Assembly: GCF_039535475.1 (NCBI RefSeq)
Contig: NZ_BAAAXG010000010.1
Span: 48,256 to 112,255, forward strand
Length of the DNA stretch: 64,000 nucleotides
Origin: Streptomyces showdoensis
GTDB lineage: Bacteria; Actinomycetota; Actinomycetes; Streptomycetales; Streptomycetaceae
Direction: 5' to 3'
Part shown: positions 37,082-48,131 of the stretch, piece by piece
How the letters are laid out: the number at the start of each line of letters is the position of its first letter
Position numbering within the stretch: the stretch's first letter is position 1
The notes under the pieces: generated by a model
Database searches by the model: none
Told to the model about the DNA's origin: nothing
Seen by the model: only the letters and a program-made list of their open reading frames with translations
Position numbers and translations under genes: made by a program

Positions 37082-38481
37082 GACCCTCCGGCCTCCCCGC
37101 GCAGCAGCGGCGGCTCCGCCGGCGTCTCCGGCACCGGCCCGAACAGCACCGCGCGGGCCACCGAGGGGGCGAACAGGCCCGTCAGCGGGGCCGTCAGCGT
37201 CAGCGCCGCCCGGAAGGGCGTGCCCACCACCGGGTTGCCCGAGGCGCGCGCCTGCACCCGGCGCATGTACCAGCCGGTCAGTCTGTCGGTCACCCCCGTC
37301 CCGACCGCGTTGCCGGTCACGCCCGGCATATTCTTGTCGGCGCCCGCCGAGATGTCCCAGGCCTGCTTGGAAGCGTCGAACAGGGCCCGCTGCACCCGCC
37401 GCGTCGTCGGCGTGCGCCGCGGGTCCGCCAGGGCCTTGCGCAGCGCCAGCGCGGACAGCGCGGCGACCGCCATGCCCTGCCCGTAGATCGGGTTGAAGGC
37501 GCACAGCGCGTCGCCGGTCGCGAGGAAACCGGCCGGACGGCGCCCCGGACGGTCGTACCGGCGGCGGACGTTGGTCGTCTTGCGGGAGCCGTACACCGGC
37601 GTCAGGGGCTCGGCCTTCGCGAGCCACTCGCTCACCACGGGGTGCGGCAGCTTGCGCGCGTACTCCTCGAACAGGTCCTCGTCCGTGGACGGCACGTCGT
37701 CGCGCAGCCCGCCGAGGGTGACCACGTGCCGGCCGTCGCCGAGCGGCAGCACCACACCGCTGTGCACCTGTGTCGGGTTCGGCACCACGTAGTAGCCGAG
37801 CGCGTCCGTGGACGGGTCCGCGGCGGGGGAACGGTAGAACCGGGTGCCGTACGCCAGGCCCGTGTCCAGGGTCTCCTCGTGCGGGGCCTCCGCGCCGATC
37901 GCGGCCAGCCAGTCCGGCGCCTTGGTCGAGCGGCCCGAGGCGTCCACCACCAGATCGGCCTCCAGCGCCCGCGGCTCCCGGTCCGTGCCGGCCCCGCGCT
38001 CGCGCACCAGTACGCCCCGCACCCGGGCCGCGTCGCCGAGCAGGCCGACCGTCTCGGTGCCCTCCACGAGTTCGATCCGGGGATCGGCGGCGACCCGTTG
38101 CCGCACCAGCCACTCCAACTGGGGCCGGGGGCCCGTGTAGAAGTACGCCGTCGCCTCGGAGCGGACGTACCAATGCCCGTTCTGCCACTGGACCATGTCC
38201 TGCGGGACGCCCACCTTGGGCGCGCCCAGCCCGTGCAGCTCGTCCATGAAGCCGGGCAGCAGCTCGTCGAGCGCCCGCTGCCCGCCCTCGATCAGCACGT
38301 GGAGGTGCCGGCCCTGCGGAACGCCCGGCCGTGCCTCCGGTCCCTCCGGGTAGCGGTCTCGCTCCACGACCGTGACCCGCTCGGCGTGTTCGCTGAGCAC
38401 CCGCGCGGCCAGCAGGCCCGCCAGGCTCCCCCCGATGACCACCGCATGACGTGTCCTGCGGTGACCCAACTCGTCGGCCAT
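37078..38481 (-). CDS. FAD-dependent monooxygenase (PHBH-like/tryptophan-halogenase-like fold)
   Basis: The 467-residue protein has an N-terminal dinucleotide site HAVVIGGSLAGLLAARVLSE, the motif DLVVDASGRSTKAPDWL and the second FAD motif FLATGDALCAFNPIYGQGMA, all typical of class A flavin hydroxylases. The sequence GVPQGRHLHVLIEGGQRALD is common in actinobacterial members of unknown substrate. AAGGGCGAGG precedes the ATG at 38481. The PadR regulator gene directly upstream on the same strand may control it. Confidence 0.87.
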   Translation of the reverse strand: MADELGHRRTRHAVVIGGSLAGLLAARVLSEHAERVTVVERDRYPEGPEARPGVPQGRHLHVLIEGGQRALDELLPGFMDELHGLGAPKVGVPQDMVQWQNGHWYVRSEATAYFYTGPRPQLEWLVRQRVAADPRIELVEGTETVGLLGDAARVRGVLVRERGAGTDREPRALEADLVVDASGRSTKAPDWLAAIGAEAPHEETLDTGLAYGTRFYRSPAADPSTDALGYYVVPNPTQVHSGVVLPLGDGRHVVTLGGLRDDVPSTDEDLFEEYARKLPHPVVSEWLAKAEPLTPVYGSRKTTNVRRRYDRPGRRPAGFLATGDALCAFNPIYGQGMAVAALSALALRKALADPRRTPTTRRVQRALFDASKQAWDISAGADKNMPGVTGNAVGTGVTDRLTGWYMRRVQARASGNPVVGTPFRAALTLTAPLTGLFAPSVARAVLFGPVPETPAEPPLLRGEAGGS

Positions 38482-38557
38482 CCTCGCCCTTTCGCGTGTG
38501 TGGACGTTGTCGGTCCAGGACTGACCAGTATCCACCGCGGGCGGGCGCGCGGTCGTT

Positions 38558-39109
38558 TCAGGGCGTCGCCGTGCCCGGACCGTCCAGCTCCCGCAGCGCC
38601 TGGGTCAGCCACTCCACCCAGAAGCGCTCCAGGTCGATGCCGCCGCGCAGCACCAGGTGCCGCAGCCGGTCCGGCTCCGCCGCCCGCCGCTCCGGCGGGA
38701 AGTCCCGCACCTCGATCTCCCGGTACTCGGCCAACTGGCGCCGGTGCAGCTCCAGATGGCGCTCCAGCTCCGCCCGCAGCCCCCTGCCGCCCACCACGGC
38801 CGCCGCCCGCATCCGCAGCAGCAGCGCCGAGCGGAGCGGCTTGGGGTCCTCCGCGGTGTCCACCCAGCCGGCGAGCTCCTCGCGGCCCGCCGGCAGCACC
38901 TCGTACTCCTTCTTCTGCCCCCGCGCGGGCACCGGCGCGGGCAGGGCACGGATGTACCCCGCCTGCTCCAGCTTCCCCAGCTCGCGGTAGATCTGCTGGT
39001 GGGTGGACGACCAGAAGTAGCCGATCGACCGGTCGAATCGGCGGGTCAGTTCGAGGCCCGACGAAGGCTTCTCGAGCAGCGCCGTGAGGATCGCGTGCGG
39101 GAGGGACAT
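38558..39109 (-). CDS. PadR family transcriptional regulator
   Basis: The 183-residue protein has a PadR winged helix (LPHAILTALLEKPSSGLELT, FDRSIGYFWSSTHQQIYREL, YEVLPAGREELAGWV) and a C-terminal helical Vir-like dimer domain. Family members repress detoxification or efflux genes and release DNA on binding aromatic compounds. A TAGGAT element ends seven bases before the ATG, so the mRNA is probably leaderless. It lies just upstream of the flavin monooxygenase on the same strand. Confidence 0.92.
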   Translation of the reverse strand: MSLPHAILTALLEKPSSGLELTRRFDRSIGYFWSSTHQQIYRELGKLEQAGYIRALPAPVPARGQKKEYEVLPAGREELAGWVDTAEDPKPLRSALLLRMRAAAVVGGRGLRAELERHLELHRRQLAEYREIEVRDFPPERRAAEPDRLRHLVLRGGIDLERFWVEWLTQALRELDGPGTATP

Positions 39110-39116
39110 GGCCGCA

Positions 39117-39122
39117 ATCCTA
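39117..39122 (-). promoter_or_regulatory. -10 element for a leaderless PadR transcript
   Basis: TAGGAT on the minus strand lies seven bases before the ATG at 39109, and no ribosome site stands between. Transcription is predicted to begin at the A of the start codon. Confidence 0.55.
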
Positions 39123-39142
39123 GGTTCGGCCGGCCGGGGCGC

Positions 39143-41400
<2,258 letters not shown>

Positions 41401-41402
41401 GC

Positions 41403-41505
41403 GGGGGCCGGGGCGGGGGTGGGGTGTCCGGACTGCGACCTTCACTTCGCTTCGCTCGTTACGGGCGCCGCCACGTCCGGACACCCCACCCCCGCCCCGG
41501 CCCCC
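41403..41505 (-). terminator. Very long perfect hairpin after dhaM
   Basis: Two 30-base arms (41403-41432 and 41476-41505) are perfectly complementary around a 43-base loop. The hairpin begins 24 bases after the dhaM stop on the minus strand, so it most likely ends the dhaKLM transcript. Confidence 0.85.
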
Positions 41506-41529
41506 TCCGCGCCGTCGCCGTGTGCGGAG

Positions 41530-41934
41530 TCAGTCCTTGCGGTACGCGTACGCCTCCGAGGCCGCCGCCACCACCTGGTCCAGGTCGCCGCCCGCCGTCG
41601 CCGTCACCAGGGCGGCCACCGCGCCCTCCACGAAGGGGGCGTCGACCAGGCGGGCGCCCTCCGGGAGCTCGTCGCCCTCGGCCAGGAGGGCCTTCACCGT
41701 CAGGACCGCGCTGCCCAGGTCGACCAGAACGGCCACGCCGACGCCGCCGTCCGCGGCCTCGGCCGCCCGGACGATCAGGTCCGCGCTGGTGCCCAGGCCG
41801 CCGTCCGGGGTACCGCCCGCCGGCACGATCGGCGCCGTGTCGCCGCCGCCCGAGAGACCCCGGGCCAGCTCGGCCACCGCCGTGGCCACGGCCGCGCTGT
41901 GCGAGACCAGGACGATGCCCACCCGGCCGCTCAT
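41530..41934 (-). CDS. dhaM: Dihydroxyacetone kinase phosphoryl donor subunit DhaM
   Basis: DhaM receives phosphate from HPr of the PTS and hands it to ADP bound on DhaL. The 134-residue protein is the single EIIA-mannose-like domain form: the histidine in GIVLVSHSAAVATAVAELA is the phosphorylation site, and GGLGTSADLIVRA and VLVDLGSAVLTVKALL follow. Its ATG overlaps the dhaL stop (ATGA). Confidence 0.95.
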   Translation of the reverse strand: MSGRVGIVLVSHSAAVATAVAELARGLSGGGDTAPIVPAGGTPDGGLGTSADLIVRAAEAADGGVGVAVLVDLGSAVLTVKALLAEGDELPEGARLVDAPFVEGAVAALVTATAGGDLDQVVAAASEAYAYRKD

Positions 41935-42539
41935 GCCGCCACCTCCGCGAGCGCGGCGATCAGCAGCGCGGACGAGGTCGCCCCCGGGTCCTGGTGGCCG
42001 ATGGAACGCTCGCCCAGATAGCTCGCCCTGCCCTTGCGGGCCTGCAGCGGCACGGTCGCCAGCGCGCCCGCCTCCGCGGCCTCCCGGGCCGCCTCGAACG
42101 AGGTGCCGAGCGCCTCGGCCGCCGGGACGAGCGCGTCCAGCATCGTCTTGTCGCCGAGCTGCGCCCCGCCGAGCTGCGACACGGCGGCCACCGCTGTCGT
42201 CAGCGCCTCGGCGAGGGCCGTACGGGAGACCTCCGGCGCTTCGCCCAGGGCCTTGCCCGTGCGGCGCAGCAGCGTCCCGTACAGCGGTCCCGACGCGCCG
42301 CCGACCGTGGAGATCAGTTGCCGTCCGGCCGTCGCGAGCACCGCGCCCGGGGTGGCCGGAGGTTCCTTCTCCAAGGTCGCGGTCACCGCCGCGAAGCCGC
42401 GCTTGAGGTTGGCGCCGTGGTCGGCGTCGCCGATCGCCGAGTCCAGCTCGGTCAGCCGGTCCGCCTCGCGGTCCACGGCGGCCGCCGCCCCCTCCAGCCA
42501 GGCGCGGAAGAACGCCGCGTCGTAGGTGGGCTCGCTCAT
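41931..42539 (-). CDS. dhaL: Dihydroxyacetone kinase ADP-binding subunit DhaL
   Basis: DhaL holds ADP as a bound cofactor and passes phosphate to dihydroxyacetone on DhaK. The 202-residue protein carries the metal/ADP-binding aspartates in LDSAIGDADHGANLKRGF, and GGASGPLYGTLLRR and LGERSIGHQDPGATSSALL follow. All are diagnostic. The gene lies between dhaK and dhaM in one operon. Confidence 0.96.
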   Translation of the reverse strand: MSEPTYDAAFFRAWLEGAAAAVDREADRLTELDSAIGDADHGANLKRGFAAVTATLEKEPPATPGAVLATAGRQLISTVGGASGPLYGTLLRRTGKALGEAPEVSRTALAEALTTAVAAVSQLGGAQLGDKTMLDALVPAAEALGTSFEAAREAAEAGALATVPLQARKGRASYLGERSIGHQDPGATSSALLIAALAEVAA

Positions 42540-42546
42540 CGCCGGA

Positions 42547-43539
42547 TCACCGACCCCATCGCAGCGCGGCCGTCTGCACCGGGGCGTCCCACAGGCGCAG
42601 GAGCTCCTCGTCGGCCTCGCACAGCGTCACCGAGCAGCCCGCCATGTCCAGCGACGTCACGTAGTTGCCCACGAGCGTGCGGGCCACCGGCACCCCGCGC
42701 TCGGCGAGCGCGCGCTGCACCTCCGCGTTGAACCCGTACAGCTCCAGCAGGGGCGTCGCCCCCATCCCGTTCACCAGCGCGAGCACCGGGCCCTTGGGCC
42801 GCAGGTCCTCCAGGACGACGTCGACGGTGTGGTCCGCGATCTCCCGCGCGGTCATCATCGGGCGCCGCTCACGGCCCGGCTCCCCGTGGATCCCGATGCC
42901 CAGCTCCAGCTCCCCTTCGGGGAGGTCGAAGGTCGGCGAGCCCTTCGCCGGGGTCGTGCAGGCGCTCAGCGCCACCCCGAAGCTCCGCGCGCGCTCGTTG
43001 ACCCGGCGCGCGATCGACTCGACCCGCTCCAGCGGGGCGCCCTCCTCCGCGGCGGCCCCGGCGATCTTCTCCACGAAGAGCGTCGCCCCGGTGCCGCGCC
43101 GCCCCGCCGTGTACAGGCTGTCGGTCACGGCCACGTCGTCGTCGACGAGCACCTTCGCGATCTGCACGCCCTCGTCCTCGGCGAGTTCGGCTGCCATCTC
43201 GAAGTTCAGGACGTCGCCCGTGTAGTTCTTCACCACGAACAGCACGCCCGCCCCGCTGTCGACCGCGGCCGCCGCCCGCACCATCTGGTCCGGCACCGGC
43301 GAGGTGAACACCTCGCCCGGGCAGGCCGCCGAGAGCATCCCCGGCCCCACGAACCCCGCGTGCAGCGGCTCGTGCCCCGAGCCCCCGCCCGACACCAGCG
43401 CCACCTTCCCGGCCACCGGCGCGTCCCGCCGCACCACGACCCGGTTCTCCACATCGACGTTCAGGTCGGGGTGCGCGGCGGCGATCCCGCGCAGCGCGTC
43501 CGCGACGACGGTCTCCGGAACATTGATCAACATCCTCAC
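42547..43539 (-). CDS. dhaK: Dihydroxyacetone kinase substrate-binding subunit DhaK
   Basis: DhaK binds dihydroxyacetone covalently through a histidine and is phosphorylated to dihydroxyacetone phosphate. The 330-residue protein shows VALVSGGGSGHEPLHAGFVG, with the GSGHEP motif and a hemiaminal histidine, and VKNYTGDVLNFEMAAELAED. The first codon is GTG at 43539, five bases after GGAGG. An ATG two codons later is possible. Seven bases separate it from dhaL. Confidence 0.96.
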   Translation of the reverse strand: MRMLINVPETVVADALRGIAAAHPDLNVDVENRVVVRRDAPVAGKVALVSGGGSGHEPLHAGFVGPGMLSAACPGEVFTSPVPDQMVRAAAAVDSGAGVLFVVKNYTGDVLNFEMAAELAEDEGVQIAKVLVDDDVAVTDSLYTAGRRGTGATLFVEKIAGAAAEEGAPLERVESIARRVNERARSFGVALSACTTPAKGSPTFDLPEGELELGIGIHGEPGRERRPMMTAREIADHTVDVVLEDLRPKGPVLALVNGMGATPLLELYGFNAEVQRALAERGVPVARTLVGNYVTSLDMAGCSVTLCEADEELLRLWDAPVQTAALRWGR

Positions 43540-43674
43540 GGATGCCTCCTAGTGAGAGGAGCGGGCAAGGCGCCGATCACGATCCTCGCAGCTCGGTCCC
43601 GGGGGCGCGGGGTGTTCCGCCGTCGGGACCACCGCGCGGGCGCCGTCGGGCGGAGCCGCGACCCCGCGGGAGCG

Positions 43675-44757
43675 TCAGCCCCGCTGGAAGAACTCCACCT
43701 CCGCCAGGGCCAGATGGCGGCCCCCGGTCAGACCCGCGGGCGCCTCCAGGACCAGCCGGATCGCGGTGACGTCGCTGATGCCGGTCGGGAACGTCTGCGG
43801 GCCCGCCTTGTCGCTCAGGCCCAGCGAGGTGCGGACCGTCCCGCCGTCCTTCGTCGTCACCTCCATCCCGATCCGCAGCGCCCGCCCCTGGAGCGCGTAC
43901 TCCTCCGGCGCCGACGAGGCCCCGTTCGTGACGATCACGTCCACCAGGCGGAAGGGCCTGGCGAACGTGTACGTCACCGAGGCGCCCGCCCCGGGCGCGC
44001 CCCAGTAGCGGTTGCTGAGCCCGTCGGTCGTGTCGTCCGCGGGGTGCCCGGGGAGTTCGGCACTCGCCCGGACCCGGGCCGGCGTCACCGCCTTCGCCTT
44101 GCCCAGCTTGTCCCGGGTGTCCTCGAAGAGGTGACGGCCGGCCGGGAGGAGCAGCAGCCCCGCCGCGCCCAGCGCCAGGACCACCACCAGGACCGTCAGG
44201 AAGCGGACCGCCCGGCCCGAGCCCGCCCGCACCCGGCGCCGGAACGGCCGGACCCGCCACCAGGGCGGCGCGGGCGGCTCGGCGGTCGGCGTCAGCGGGG
44301 CCGCGCACCGACGGCAGAAGCGCCGGTCCGCCGCGTTGGGCGTGCCGCAGGCGGGGCACGGCAGCCCGGACACCGTGTCGTCCACCGGGGCGGCCCGGAC
44401 CTGCGGGCGGGCCGTCACCGCCCTCGCGGGCTGCACGGGGAGCGGCGAGGCGTCCGGGGACGACGTGGGGGCGGGGGGAGCAGGGGGAGTGGGGGCCGCG
44501 GGAGCGGGGTGGGGAAGGGGCCGGGCTTCCGGGGGTGCCGCCGGAAGGGTGGGTGGCGCCGGCCGCTGGGGCTCGGTCCGTGCTGCCTGCGGCCGGTTCT
44601 CCGGGGGCTCCGGCTCGGCCGCGGCGGGCGGTTGCGGGCCCGTCCCCCCGGGAGCCGGGGGCCGGGCCTGGTCCGACCAGTCCAGGTAGGCGCCGCAGTT
44701 GCCGCAGAAGTCGTCCGTCGCACCGTTGGGCGCCCCGCACGCCGGGCATTCACGCAA
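43675..44757 (-). CDS. Zinc-ribbon protein with membrane helix and galactose-binding-like C-terminal domain (eCIS-linked)
   Basis: The 360-residue product starts with a zinc ribbon (CPACGAPNGATDDFCGNCGA), then a proline-rich linker, a second ribbon (CPACGTPNAADRRFCRRC), one membrane helix (FLTVLVVVLALGAAGLLLLP) and a C-terminal beta-rich domain (GLSNRYWGAPGAGASVTYTF, ending HLALAEVEFFQRG) that resembles discoidin-type ligand-binding folds. The best start is TTG at 44757, overlapping the stop of the tail protein gene by eight bases, with GAAAGGGG upstream. It is the last gene of the injection-system operon. It could tether or sense the particle at the membrane, but this is inference. Confidence 0.75.
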   Translation of the reverse strand: MRECPACGAPNGATDDFCGNCGAYLDWSDQARPPAPGGTGPQPPAAAEPEPPENRPQAARTEPQRPAPPTLPAAPPEARPLPHPAPAAPTPPAPPAPTSSPDASPLPVQPARAVTARPQVRAAPVDDTVSGLPCPACGTPNAADRRFCRRCAAPLTPTAEPPAPPWWRVRPFRRRVRAGSGRAVRFLTVLVVVLALGAAGLLLLPAGRHLFEDTRDKLGKAKAVTPARVRASAELPGHPADDTTDGLSNRYWGAPGAGASVTYTFARPFRLVDVIVTNGASSAPEEYALQGRALRIGMEVTTKDGGTVRTSLGLSDKAGPQTFPTGISDVTAIRLVLEAPAGLTGGRHLALAEVEFFQRG

Positions 44758-45331
44758 GGCCGTCGCCCCTTTCGCCGCCGCCGGAAGGCGGGCCGGGCAG
44801 GACCTCCACCCGGCAGACCGTGTGGACCGGGCACAGCGCGCGGACGAGCGCGCGGACCCGGTCGGCGTCGACCGTAGGCTCGCGGTGCGGCCACACCCGG
44901 ACGAGGACCTCGTCGGCCGGGGCGGGCGGCAGCGCGGCCCCGGGAGTCCCGGACCAGATGGCCGCACCGTCCCCCTCGACCTCGGCGGACACGCCCAGGA
45001 CCAGCCGCAGGGCGTCGACCAGGCCGCGCCGGGTGCCGCGCCGGCGGTGCAGTTCGACCGCGCGGGCCACCGCCTCGCGCCGCTGGTCCGGCGGCCACCG
45101 CGGGTCGTCCACGCCCCCCACCCAGGTGGCCAGCCAGGACAGGAAGTCGGCCGGGGTCACCCGCGGGTCGAAGTAGGCGGGCAGGTTGTCCAGGGTCGCG
45201 AACACCGGGGCCAGGACCGTGTCGAGCCCGGCCGTGAACCGCTGGGCGAAGTCGTCCTCGGCGTACAGCGCGGGCAGCTGCCCGCCGATCGGGTGCCGGC
45301 TGGGCAGCCCCGGGACCGCGGCCCGGCTCAT
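44750..45331 (-). CDS. eCIS baseplate protein, phage tail protein I family
   Basis: The 193-residue protein matches the phage tail protein I/Pvc12-related baseplate family: HPIGGQLPALYAEDDFAQRF, then LDNLPAYFDPRVTPADFLSW and VGGVDDPRWPPDQRREAVA. It would be part of the baseplate next to the J-like protein. Its ATG overlaps the preceding stop (ATGA), so the products are made together. Confidence 0.88.
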   Translation of the reverse strand: MSRAAVPGLPSRHPIGGQLPALYAEDDFAQRFTAGLDTVLAPVFATLDNLPAYFDPRVTPADFLSWLATWVGGVDDPRWPPDQRREAVARAVELHRRRGTRRGLVDALRLVLGVSAEVEGDGAAIWSGTPGAALPPAPADEVLVRVWPHREPTVDADRVRALVRALCPVHTVCRVEVLPGPPSGGGERGDGLA

Positions 45332-47298
45332 CCGCGCTCCTCCTCGGCCCGGGCCGCCACGACGACCTGGTGCTGGTACGAGAAGACCAGCGCGCCCGCG
45401 GCGACCTCGATCCGGTCGACCGGGGCGCCGCGCCGGCCGGTGACCGGGTCGGCCGCGAACATCCGGATCTCCTCCACCAGGACGTCCCCGACGGCGCGTT
45501 GCAGGACGCCGAACACCTCCCCGTACTGCACCGGCCGGCCGAACGGCCACCCCGTGCCGTCGGGCCCGCCGCGCAGCGGGTCGAGGTGCCGGAACAGCGC
45601 GGCGAGCGCCGCCTCCCGCACCCGGTCCGCCTCCGCGGCCGGCGCCGACAGCCGGGCCACCACCGTCACGCCCTGGTAGAACGGCGGCTCCACGACCAGA
45701 CGGGTGCCGATCAGGCGCCGTTCGTCGAGCGCGCCGGTGATCGCCCCGAGCACCTGCTCCGAGGGGATCAGCTGCTCGAAGCGGAGCCGGTCGCCCTCGT
45801 CCGCCACGGCGTCCGGGACCACCAGGACCCGTACGGCTCCCGCGCCGCCCCCGGCGTCCGGAAGGCAGCGGACCCTGAGCACCGAAGGCGCCGCCTGCCG
45901 GGCGATGATCTCGTAGTCCTCGGCCGTCACCGCGCGCTCCTGCATGCGCAGCGCTTCGGGGGCCCGCAGCCTGGCGTTGTCGAGGGTCTCCCCGGCGACC
46001 CCGCCCCGCGCGGCCTCCCGGTTGGCGACCCGGGTGACGTACGGGACGGAACTGCGCAGCACCGAGACGGCGCCCCGGGCGACGTTGCCCGCCGGGCCGC
46101 CGCCGGTCCGGTAGCGGGCCACCCGGATGTGCGCCCCCTTGGGCGGCACGGCCCCGCGCGAGCCCAGGGTGCCGTCGGGCTCGCGCAGCACCGGCGGGAA
46201 CGTGAACTCGCCGAGGGTGGCGTCGACCCGCACGTGCCGGTCCTCCGGGCCCGAACGGCCGAAGTGCTCCACCAGCTCCCAGCGCTGCCACCCCTCCGGG
46301 GAGGACACCTCCACCACCGGCGGCTCCCCGTCCAGCAGCACCGGCGGGCGGCCGAGCCGGAAACTCTGTCCCGCCACCCCCTCCGAGACGCCCAGCGGCA
46401 CGTCGGTCACCGTCTCGGCGTGCTCCACGGTCATCGTGCCCCCGACGGTGAAGACGGCCGCCTCCCGCACGGTCGGGGACTCCGAGTAGAACGGCTGGCC
46501 GGGCTCCGCCTCCGTCACCCGGCACCGCAGCCAGCCCGCGCGCGTCCCCGCGACCACCGAAGCGGTGTGCCCGGCCGGGACGTACACGATGACCTCGCCC
46601 GGCCGGTTCAGGCCGCCCGTGCTGTCGGAGCCCGTCTCGCAGCGCCGCCAGCGCCCGCCGTCCCAGGCCTCCCACACCAGCGGGGGCTGGCGCGGGTCCA
46701 CGCCGACGCCCTGCACCCGGCTGTCCAGGCGCACGGCGACCACGCAGCGCGGCACCGCCGTGGGCAGCCCGAACAGCAGCGCGTCGCCGGGCTCCGGGGC
46801 CGCCTGGAAGCACGGGACGTCCCGCCCCTCCGCGAGCGCGCCGGTCACGTCGGTCTGTCCGCCGGACCTGGGCGCCGTCACCAGCCGCGTCAACTCGCTC
46901 GGCACGATCCGGAGTCGGTCCACGGTCGCGAAGACCACGCCCTCGTCCGGCTCGTCGGGCCCGCCCGCCGCCGTCGTCACCTCGGTCCCCGCGGGCAGCG
47001 TCACCGTGTCCGGCTGCGGGGCCGACAGCCAGAAGTCGACCTCGGCGACGGCCGCCGAGGGCGGGAACAGCCGGATGCCCAACAGGTCGAGGAACGCCAG
47101 GTAGTTCTTGTCCGGCACCCGGTTCAGCCGGTAGAGCAGCTGGTCCACGAGGTAGGCGAAGGTCTCGATCAGGGTGACGCCCGGATCGGACACGTTGTGG
47201 TCGGTCCACTCCGGCGCGCGCTGCTGCACGTACCGCTTCGCCTCGTCGACGAGCTGCTGGAACCGTCGGTCGTCCAGGTTCGGGGAGGGGAGGGCCAT
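45328..47298 (-). CDS. eCIS putative baseplate assembly protein (gpJ/Pvc11-like)
   Basis: The 656-residue protein begins MALPSPNLDDRRFQQLVDEA followed by HNVSDPGVTLIETFAYLVDQ, the signature of the large baseplate wedge proteins related to phage P2 gpJ and T4 gp6. The C-terminal half has ALRMQERAVTAEDYEIIARQ and PFYQGVTVVARLSAPA, also typical. It forms the wedges that link sheath and spike. The start overlaps the gp25 stop by one base (TGATG). Confidence 0.92.
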   Translation of the reverse strand: MALPSPNLDDRRFQQLVDEAKRYVQQRAPEWTDHNVSDPGVTLIETFAYLVDQLLYRLNRVPDKNYLAFLDLLGIRLFPPSAAVAEVDFWLSAPQPDTVTLPAGTEVTTAAGGPDEPDEGVVFATVDRLRIVPSELTRLVTAPRSGGQTDVTGALAEGRDVPCFQAAPEPGDALLFGLPTAVPRCVVAVRLDSRVQGVGVDPRQPPLVWEAWDGGRWRRCETGSDSTGGLNRPGEVIVYVPAGHTASVVAGTRAGWLRCRVTEAEPGQPFYSESPTVREAAVFTVGGTMTVEHAETVTDVPLGVSEGVAGQSFRLGRPPVLLDGEPPVVEVSSPEGWQRWELVEHFGRSGPEDRHVRVDATLGEFTFPPVLREPDGTLGSRGAVPPKGAHIRVARYRTGGGPAGNVARGAVSVLRSSVPYVTRVANREAARGGVAGETLDNARLRAPEALRMQERAVTAEDYEIIARQAAPSVLRVRCLPDAGGGAGAVRVLVVPDAVADEGDRLRFEQLIPSEQVLGAITGALDERRLIGTRLVVEPPFYQGVTVVARLSAPAAEADRVREAALAALFRHLDPLRGGPDGTGWPFGRPVQYGEVFGVLQRAVGDVLVEEIRMFAADPVTGRRGAPVDRIEVAAGALVFSYQHQVVVAARAEEERG

Positions 47299-47720
47299 CA
47301 GTCGTCGACCGCTTTCCCGAGCCCCTCCTCGGAGGGGATCGTGTAGAAGGGGAAGACCAGGTTGCGCCGGTCGTTGGTGGTCCGCACGGTGTAGTGCACG
47401 TCGATGTAGAGGGTCCCCGCGTCCACGGAGTCGAAGGCCACGACGACCTCGTCCACCACGATCCGCGGCTCCCACCGCTCCAGCGCCTCGCGCACCCGCT
47501 GCGCGACCCGCCCGGCGGTGTCGCCGTCGCCGGGCGCGAAGACGTACTCGTGGATCCCGCAGCCGAACTCGGGCCGCATCGGACGCTCGCCGGGGGCGGT
47601 CCCCAGGACCAGCCGGATCGCCTCCTCCAGCTCCCGCTCCCGTTCGACCATCACGATCCCGCCGGTGGGCCCGACCCGCAGCGGGAACGCCCAGCCGCGG
47701 CCGATGAACCGCTCGCTCAT
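47298..47720 (-). CDS. eCIS baseplate protein, GPW/gp25 family
   Basis: The 140-residue protein has the gp25 core EEAIRLVLGTAPGERPMRPE followed by FGCGIHEYVF. In tailed phages and injection systems gp25 starts sheath assembly at the baseplate. The reading frame begins MSERFIGRGWAFPLRVGPTG. Its ATG overlaps the PAAR stop (TGATG). Confidence 0.95.
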   Translation of the reverse strand: MSERFIGRGWAFPLRVGPTGGIVMVERERELEEAIRLVLGTAPGERPMRPEFGCGIHEYVFAPGDGDTAGRVAQRVREALERWEPRIVVDEVVVAFDSVDAGTLYIDVHYTVRTTNDRRNLVFPFYTIPSEEGLGKAVDD

Positions 47721-48037
47721 CACACGCCCCCGATCAGGACGTCCGGCGCGCCGGTCAGGATCGTCGCGCCGCACGCCGTCCGGTCGCGGGCCCGCGCCGC
47801 CGGCAGTCCGCCGATCAGCACCGCGCCCGCGGCGAGCCCGGCCGGGTCGGGCAGCACCACGTTGGCCGGTCCGAGGGCGACGTGCGGCGGGACCACGCAG
47901 ACGTGCAGGCTGCCCACCACGGCGGCCGGCAGCCCGCCGATCAGCACCGTCGCCACGGTCGCGGCGGCGCCGGGCGGCGGAGTGGCGATCCGGCCGCCGT
48001 GGTCGGTCGGATCGCCGGTACGGGCGGCGGACGGCAT
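47720..48037 (-). CDS. eCIS PAAR-type spike tip protein
   Basis: The 105-residue protein is built of short repeats with PPGAAATVATVLIGGLPAAV, PANVVLPDPAGLAAG and ATILTGAPDVLIGG, the PAAR-like pattern that folds into the sharp tip on a VgrG spike. Cysteine and histidine residues that could bind metal are present (HGGRIATP, HVCVVPPHVAL, TACG). It follows the VgrG-like gene after 94 bases. Confidence 0.88.
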   Translation of the reverse strand: MPSAARTGDPTDHGGRIATPPPGAAATVATVLIGGLPAAVVGSLHVCVVPPHVALGPANVVLPDPAGLAAGAVLIGGLPAARARDRTACGATILTGAPDVLIGGV

Positions 48038-48131
48038 CAGGGGCTCCTCGGGAGGAAGGGGGCTGCGGCGGGAAGACCGGAAAGTGGGACACAGGAGGGA
48101 CGGGGGGTGGGGAACGGAGGGACAGGAGAGG

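Noticed and set aside
35047..39087. A 1346-residue plus-strand open frame
   Set aside because: It is a shadow of DUF2252 and of minus-strand flavin monooxygenase and PadR genes. The composition is arginine and proline rich without any domain.
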